Positions 58,949-64,000 of a stretch of DNA of 64,000 nt are shown here, piece by piece. The position numbers were made by a program, and so were the translations under genes. This DNA is from Loripinus fragilis (lineage: Eukaryota; Mollusca; Bivalvia; Lucinida; Lucinidae). Where the stretch lies: NCBI GenBank assembly GCA_964019695.1, contig OZ026514.1:10726751-10790750 (forward strand), given 5' to 3'. The notes under the pieces were generated by a model. It was given only the letters and a program-made list of their open reading frames with translations. It did no database searches and was not told the DNA's origin. Every line of letters starts with the position of its first letter. Positions within the stretch are counted from its first letter, which is position 1.

Positions 58949-59303
58949 AAAACCAGGCCCCTAGGTTATAAAACTTGAGTTCATTCTCAAACTCAAAATA
59001 AAGCGAAATTTTTTGTTTGTTTGATTTGATTCTTTACGGCCCATCAACAATATTTTCAGTTATGAAGGGACGGTTCTTCCTGGGTTGAACCAGTTCTAAG
59101 CTAGGATAAGTGTGTCTTGCTCAAGGACACAACGCAGTGACGCCGGTAAGGCTCGAACCAAATAATGCGCAATTATTGGCTACTTGCGGACACGTGCCAA
59201 TCATTGCGCTTTATTTTGAGACGTGTCCGCAAGCAGCCAATCATTGCGCTTTACTTTGAGTTTGAGACTGTACTCAAGTTTAATAACCTCGGGGCCTGGC
59301 TTA
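58949..59303. mobile_element. TIR element with an inserted SINE
   Basis: The left end CCAGGCCCCTAGGTTATAAA then ACTTGAGTTCATTCTCAAAC and the right end, in reverse, CCAGGCCCCGAGGTTATTAA then ACTTGAGTACAGTCTCAAAC are inverted over about 55 bp, up to AAAGCG. The right half also has CTTGCGGACACGTG and GACGTGTCCGCAAG facing each other and two GCCAATCATTGCGCTTTA copies. A SINE (59010-59160) splits the left half. Confidence 0.85.
59010..59162 (-). mobile_element. SINE, near-full copy
   Basis: On the minus strand: TGGTTCGAGCCTTACCGGCG with box B, CACTGCGTTGTGTCCTTGAG, CAAGACACACTTATCCTAGC, TGGTTCAACCCAGGAAGAAC, CATAACTGAAAATATTGTTG, and an AATCAAATCAAACAAACAAA tail. It is collinear with 6795-6957 and starts at the same base. 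It sits inside the TIR element at 58949-59303. Confidence 0.8.
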
Positions 59304-60485
59304 CCCAGATCAATCGGATCATTAGCTAGTCTCTTTCTCGATGTTATGGACGCTCTCCAAGACTAAATACAGTATATTGCTCAAATAGTATCTCTCCCTA
59401 TTCATCGAAACCCTATGAATTAAAGTTTAAGCTTTAAACCTATTTGATAGTGAAGCGCCTTAAAAAGCTGTGAAGACACAGAGAGGATTTTCTTAAAGAA
59501 TGACATGCCCCATAGAAAAGCGCACTTGTTTCAATTTTTTTAATACTCACTAGTGAAATCATGCTAAGTTTGTACATGGTTTTTGTGAGTATGACGTATA
59601 TAGTTTGAGTATAAAGAGTTAATTAATTTGGAACAGCGATAAAGTGATATCCTGCTCTGTGCTAACAAGCACCATCTTATGAAGATCTTACTTTAATGCC
59701 AGTGTCTCTTTTTGAATAACACAGCATAAGATAAGTAGGTAAATATAATCAGTTTGGGTCAATGATAGATTCAAGCAAAGAGATCTCATCCAGTTTGGGA
59801 AGTTTTGGTTCCTTTCGAATAGGGGGCCAACAAATAAAAATGCGAGCCTGAACGTCCGCGCAATCTCCCCAGAGTGGAGGCCACTGCACGAACACACAAC
59901 CTGCGACAGTATACAAAATATCATCATAGCATATGAACATCCAGTCCCAGTGTAAAGTCGCACATGCGTGCTTAAAGAATGAAGAATAAGTACCGTTTTC
60001 GCAGGTGTTTGCTCTAATATGTTTTATCCTTTCTTTTATACTTTTCATAATGCTTGCATAATAGTAAGATCTTGTACAGCATAAATATGTTATTAGGTCG
60101 AATACGTAATGATATTACGTTTTGCACCACATGCAACATTCCTAGGCGATGAAAATGGTGACGTCATTTAATGCTTGAAATTTTCCACATTTTTAAAATA
60201 CTATTACGGAGATTGTAATAGCCACGAACTCTGCTTGGCATGGTTGAAAAATCAAAAAGCGGATTCGACCTCTGGCTTCACCAGTATGTCGGATGAGACT
60301 TAGAGCAGATTTTTTTTCAGGCGACATTTCGTTACCCTACCCACTGAAAGACGTATTGTAGTATACATGTGTGAACATTCAAGACAATTTCAATATGTAT
60401 GTGAGTATATAAAGTACTCATGGATTTCAATGAAAGTTGAACACGTAATAGATGATATAATCCAGTCAAAAAAGAAGCTAAACTA
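59304..60485. other. No gene recognised
   Basis: Two overlapping minus-strand frames (59688-60048, 91 and 99 codons) contain Cys/Trp-rich text (GCSYAMMIFCILSQVVCSCSG; DWMFICYDDILYTVAGCVFV in the other frame). I recognise no family. They could be chance; a transcript or homology search would be needed to call a gene. Confidence 0.35.
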
Positions 60486-60489
60486 CATT

Positions 60490-60728
60490 TGAGCCATGAC
60501 ATGTGATTTTCAACAATGTGGCATTTTGACAAGTGTAGACTCAGAACAGCCTATGCAGCTTACTTTGAAGTTCAGAATCTCCAAGTGATGTTCCGTCAGT
60601 AGCTTAACAGTCATAGAATATTCAACCGACTAGCAAAGGTACTGATCAGACTGCGCGTATGCGCAGGCTGGTCTGAGCCTTTGCTGGTCGCACATACCAC
60701 ATTGTTGGAAATATCATGTCGTGGCTCA
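60490..60728. mobile_element. Family E MITE, copy 2
   Basis: TGAGCCATGACATGTGATTT then TCAACAATGTGG at the left, and CCACATTGTTGGAAATATCA then TGTCGTGGCTCA at the right. The centre has CTGATCAGACTGCGC and TATGCGCAGGCTGGTCTGAG. Aligned end to end with 43072-43309. Its minus frame (NEPRHDISNNVVCATSKGSD) is a repeat-derived translation and not a gene. Confidence 0.88.
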
Positions 60729-61184
60729 TTTGGTGCATTGGAGTTACCCACATACCCATTTTTCATATCATTTTTGTTTTGTAATATGGACAACATCTAA
60801 GACTATTTGCATTGAAGCTACACAGATTATGATGAGAACTAATCACTGGCAGTTGCACCAGATAACAGCATTGTATAAGAGAGGACAGCGATTAATCACA
60901 TCAATTGACGTACTTGTTTTTTAAACATCACCGTTTGCTCATCCAATGACCGGATAGCTGTGGCAATACGAGGGTTCGAGATTGAGGCTTTGATTAATCG
61001 CAGTTGATGTTAATTTCTTTGCTCCTCTAACGCCTCCCTATAAATTAAATTCTACTTTAATAGCAGGATCTAGAAGAAAAATAGTTAAGTTTCAACTTCC
61101 ACAGTACTGAATAGCTATATGCCACTGTACTTCCAAATAACGGTGGTTACTCTGTAGCTAGTTGAATATGCTGCTCTCACTAGA

Positions 61185-61226
61185 TGTGGGGTTGCTTTGT
61201 GTCCTTTATAGTTTGATGACCATATC

Positions 61227-61275
<49 letters not shown>

Positions 61276-61290
61276 TTTTGTTTGTTTGGC
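61185..61290 (+). mobile_element. Family A fragment with long GA microsatellite
   Basis: GTGTCCTTTATAGTTTGATG then ACCATATCGCTGAGAGAG runs into a GA tract (61230-61274). The flank before the GA run is the family A CATCTCG/ATCTTGATG region. After the run the sequence is unrelated, so the copy is broken at the tract. Confidence 0.6.
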
Positions 61291-61530
61291 GCTTAACGAC
61301 GCATCAACCCGTGTGGGTCATTAGCGTCAGACGGTATTAAACTAAACATGGTGTGGATGGAAAAAGGAAAAAAAATGTAAGATAAAATAAAAGGGATGAC
61401 GGTGATGAGTTTGTATACTGATAATTAGTTGCCATATGATTGTTGACAGGAGAGACCACGTACAATATTTGACAGTTTCAAAGAGCTATTCAGATAACTG
61501 TTTATGTTCTTTAACTGAACAGAATACAAC

Positions 61531-61533
<3 letters not shown>

Positions 61534-61571
<38 letters not shown>

Positions 61572-61672
61572 TAAATGTGTTTTTGCCTGTATTTGTGCTA
61601 ATGAACCTGTTTCCGTTGGCCTCCTTCTCTTGTGCCAAAAGTTGGTCTGTGTTTGCGACATTTCCTGACAGA
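61534..61672 (+). mobile_element. Family A 3' fragment after GA microsatellite
   Basis: A GA tract (61534-61569) leads into TTAAATGTGTTTTTGCCTGT, CCTTCTCTTGTGCCAAAAGT, TGGTCTGTGTTTGCGACATT and TCCTGACAGACC. This is the part of family A after its GA site. Divergence is high. Confidence 0.55.
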
Positions 61673-61715
61673 CCTATCCTTTGATACAGTGTTTAACAAT
61701 TACATAGAGGATCTT

Positions 61716-61846
61716 ACATGAGTGCTCATGTTTTATTGAATTTATTAAACAGGTTGGGGAAAAGAGATAAATGCGAGGATGGTCGAGCAATTTATCTCGT
61801 TTTCGCAACGAGTTTAATAAATTCAATAATACAAGAGCACGAATGT
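61716..61846. mobile_element. Foldback element with 35-bp inverted ends
   Basis: ACATGAGTGCTCATGTTTTA then TTGAATTTATTAAAC at the left faces GTTTAATAAATTCAATAATA then CAAGAGCACGAATGT at the right. The interior has another inverted pair, GATAAATGCGAG with CAATTTATCTCG. At 131 bp it is a MITE or foldback element. Confidence 0.75.
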
Positions 61847-62049
61847 TAGACTCTATTTATCATATGACATAAAGATAACTTTGAAATCTAATTTCTGGCG
61901 TAAAAAACGTTATAAATTGTCAGTATGTACGCAACGTTGTTAAAGACGTCATAACGTTTCCCAAAAATCTATAAAACACGAGTGGTTTGTATTGCATGAC
62001 GTTAATTCACTCCCAGACGTGACGCCATAATATGATAAAGCATTTTACA

Positions 62050-62256
62050 GACCCTATTGAAGTTTGAGTATTGTTGAACACTGTACAAATTATACGACAT
62101 ATATGAAATTCTATTGAAGTTTCGGCATTTTTAACACAGTAACATTTGGTACAGTGCTCAACATTACCGAAACTTCAATAGATGGTACAGTGTTCAACAT
62201 TACCGAAACTTCAATGGATGGCACTGTGTTCAACATTACTGAAACTTCAATATTAA
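62050..62256. repeat. 36-bp minisatellite with an inverted partner
   Basis: Units of 36 bp, of the form GTACAGTGTTCAACATTACC then GAAACTTCAATAGATG, occur about three times (62150-62255). Upstream (62055-62125) the same sequence appears reversed (CTATTGAAGTTTGAGTATTG, TTGAACACTGTAC; ATTCTATTGAAGTTTCGGCA). The cluster ends directly at a family A GA run. Confidence 0.8.
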
Positions 62257-62402
62257 TGACGAGAGAAAGAGAGAGAGAGAGAGAGGGGTTGCTTAATTTT
62301 TTTCTTGATGTCTTGTGACTGTTAGTGTTTTGTGGCTCCTCCTCGCGGTGCCGTGGATAGATCTGTGTGTGATTGTGGTATATCTGACCATACTCACAAA
62401 TC
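62256..62402 (+). mobile_element. Family A 3' half with GA microsatellite
   Basis: A GA tract then GGGGTTGCTTAATTTTTTTC, TTGATGTCTTGTGACTGTTA, GTGTTTTGTGGCTCCTCCTC, GCGGTGCCGTGGATAG and a TCTGACCATACTCACAAATC end. It is well conserved in its 3' part. Confidence 0.8.
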
Positions 62403-62839
62403 ATTTTGCTAATGCATGCTTTTAAAGATAAACTGTTTACATTGAACAACATGGATAAGAAATTGTTTTCAATATGATCAAATATTGTAATGGATTTATT
62501 CTTCTAAAGGTCGGATCGTTTAGGTGCCGTTATTAGCGGCAGGTATCTAGTCTAGATTAATTGATATTACGAGATAACATAGAAAGCGAATTTTGAATTA
62601 CAAAGCACTAAACAGTATATCATAGAACGCTAAAGAAAAGTGATAGACGATAACTGTCAATGTTTTTATAGCATTGAAATATAGTGAGACATCAAAATTG
62701 ACAATCTTTTGAACCTTTAAAACAAACTATTGGTTTAAATCATATTAAGAATATTGGGTATTGTGGCATATGTACTTTGGCCTAGGTAAGATTTGCATGG
62801 AGCCTAGCCTAACATTTAGATAAAGTGCACGTTTACACC

Positions 62840-62956
62840 TAATCCGAGCCTTCTCTGATGTTTAAGTGGCTTTTCCATATTTTGATATTTGCCACTAATA
62901 GTGGCAAATATCAAAATAAGGAAAAGCCACTAAAACGTCAGAGAAAACTTGGACTA
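62840..62956. mobile_element. MULE-type hairpin element, copy 2 (117 bp)
   Basis: The left arm TAATCCGAGCCTTCTCTGAT and the right arm in reverse TAGTCCAAGTTTTCTCTGAC extend through AGTGGCTTTTCC and TTTTGATATTTGCCACTA to the centre, so nearly the whole element pairs. GTTTACACC lies on both sides (62831-62839 and 62957-62965), a perfect 9-bp target duplication. Confidence 0.93.
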
Positions 62957-62965
62957 GTTTACACC

Positions 62966-63735
62966 AAAACAAGTTGCAGCTGAGTTGCCACCAGTAGTAA
63001 TGGTAGCAATAGATTACACTCGCCTGAAAAAAACTAAGTTCTTTTCAGGCTTAAAAATGGAACCAGAGTGGCATCCATTACTACTGCCACCCTTTCTGAT
63101 GTACATTTACATTTGCTTTCCTACTAAACCAACTTAAGGCCATTAGTTCTCCAGTGATAAAAGTAAAAACATTTTTGCCTGTTACTGTTGTAGTCATTCT
63201 CTAAGTCAGTAGATCGAAGAGAACATAGCTTTTAAAGCAGTTGATACGTCAAACCAAAATCAGTGGTAGTTTAGCTGCCACCAAGTTTGACATCTTCACT
63301 TATCTTACAATGTGCATTACGGGAACTTTTTCCATCTAAAGGCAACAATGCTCTCATCAAATCATGGCACAGTACATTATGTTTAATCTTCAAGATCAAG
63401 AATACATTTTTATATGATCATTCATGAAATAATGAAAGCTGCCTGCTTTTTCGTCAGTACCTAAACAAGGCTTCCCCCTGTTTTTTTTAAAGATGAAACT
63501 CGTGGATTATCTTGGGGTCACTTTGACACGGAGCTCTTTCAGTGATGGTTACTATGTATGATGAATAAAGTTTATAATTTACTTGATACGCATTTGCAAA
63601 TTTTCTTTTTAGCATATATATACTTAAAGCCAAAAATAACTTTTCACTTTGAACTATCTCGAATATATCTGTACTGCTTTTAAGTTTAACCAAAAAAAAT
63701 ATTGCAATGAGTTGCTGGTTCCCGCCCTGTCTTAT
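62966..63735. other. No gene recognised
   Basis: AT-rich, with a weak recurrent phrase CAGCTGAGTTGCCACCA / TTAGCTGCCACCAAG (62978 and 63273) suggesting an old duplication. No open frame of interest. Confidence 0.4.
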
Positions 63736-63739
63736 TCAC

Positions 63740-64000
63740 GAAAAACAACTGTAGCTGGACCCACCGTGGCTCAACTTGAAGTTTTCTTTAGCTCTGACTA
63801 TCTGTGAGTCGTGAGCCCTTTTCTTTGTTTCATCATGGAGTGTTAATTTGATTAGAGTGTTTTCCATGATGATACATTGCATTAGTTAGATGGTCTCCAT
63901 GCGAGCTGAACATTTCTTGTACTTCAACAACAGCAGAATCTAGGGCGAAGATTTGGTACCAGTAAAATGCATTTTAGCCCCCCGGTGGCTCAGGCTGCTG
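63740..64000 (+). mobile_element. Family A 5' portion, cut by window end
   Basis: AACTGTAGCTGGACCCACCG, TGGCTCAACTTGAAGTTTTC, AGCTCTGACTATCTGTGAGT, TTTGTTTCATCATGGAGTGT, GGTCTCCATGCGAGCTGAAC, CAACAACAGCAGAATCTAGG, CAGTAAAATGCATTTTAGCC and CCCCGGTGGCTCAGGCTGCT match the 5' half of the copy at 29403-29935 closely. The 3' half lies beyond base 64000. It looks like the best-preserved copy and is the one to extend for a consensus. Confidence 0.85.

Noticed and set aside
60611..60796. Frame NEPRHDISNNVVCATSKGSD
   Set aside because: It is a translation of the family E MITE terminal repeat, which occurs elsewhere; not a gene.

Overview
This 64 kb window is intergenic, repeat-dense DNA from an invertebrate metazoan, most likely a bivalve mollusc. 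The sequence is AT-rich, has no operon-like gene packing, and I could not find one convincing host protein-coding gene, tRNA or rRNA. The bivalve assignment is inference. It rests on the mix of Tc1/mariner remnants, a retroelement RT of the 'GIPMGTN' type, a short SINE with a 'CTTGAGCAAGACAC'-like core, and many small palindromic DNA elements. Almost all open frames are chance or repeat-derived frames.

Layout. 1-1500: unique-looking DNA with an inverted-repeat, CCAAT-bearing block at 636-860. 1591-5851: a large 48-bp minisatellite (about 89 units) with a 911-bp higher-order duplication, starting exactly at the 3' end of a dispersed repeat (called family A here). 5.9-10.6 kb: SINE, short palindromic elements, family A/B copies and a TIR MITE. 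11.3-12.7 kb: three diverged ~450-480 bp tandem units rich in AGGTCA half-sites. 13-15.3 kb: nothing recognisable. 15.3-21.4 kb: family A copies, a CAA microsatellite and two long TIR elements. 22-24 kb: mostly unrecognised, with a family F copy. 25.4-27.3 kb: a decayed Tc1-like transposase and an 841-bp TIR element. 27.6-28.9 kb: a family B repeat split by a ~150-bp-unit tandem array. 29.4-31.6 kb: a full family A copy, a decayed retroelement RT and a Ty3/gypsy RNase H remnant. 34.4-36.4 kb: hairpins, two TIR MITEs and family A. 37.2-41.6 kb: a diverged ~185-bp satellite with nested family A and a complete but broken Tc1 element. 43-48 kb: MITEs, a mariner C-terminal remnant, a family C repeat, a mariner-type TIR element with five X-box-like sites, and a MULE-type hairpin. 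50.6-52 kb: another mariner-type TIR element. 52-64 kb: a third AGGTCA-rich tandem array, more family A fragments with GA microsatellites, more MITEs, and a 5' family A portion running off the end.

The best leads are: (1) the giant minisatellite, which carries NF-Y-like CCAATCAG boxes at 48-bp spacing and is rooted on family A; (2) a dispersed, 3'-anchored repeat pair (families A and B) linked to tandem expansions at several loci; (3) a TIR element carrying five X-box-like palindromes; (4) 117-119 bp hairpin elements with clean 9-bp target duplications; and (5) three unrelated tandem families that all carry nuclear-receptor-type half-sites. All are read by eye, so family boundaries are approximate.
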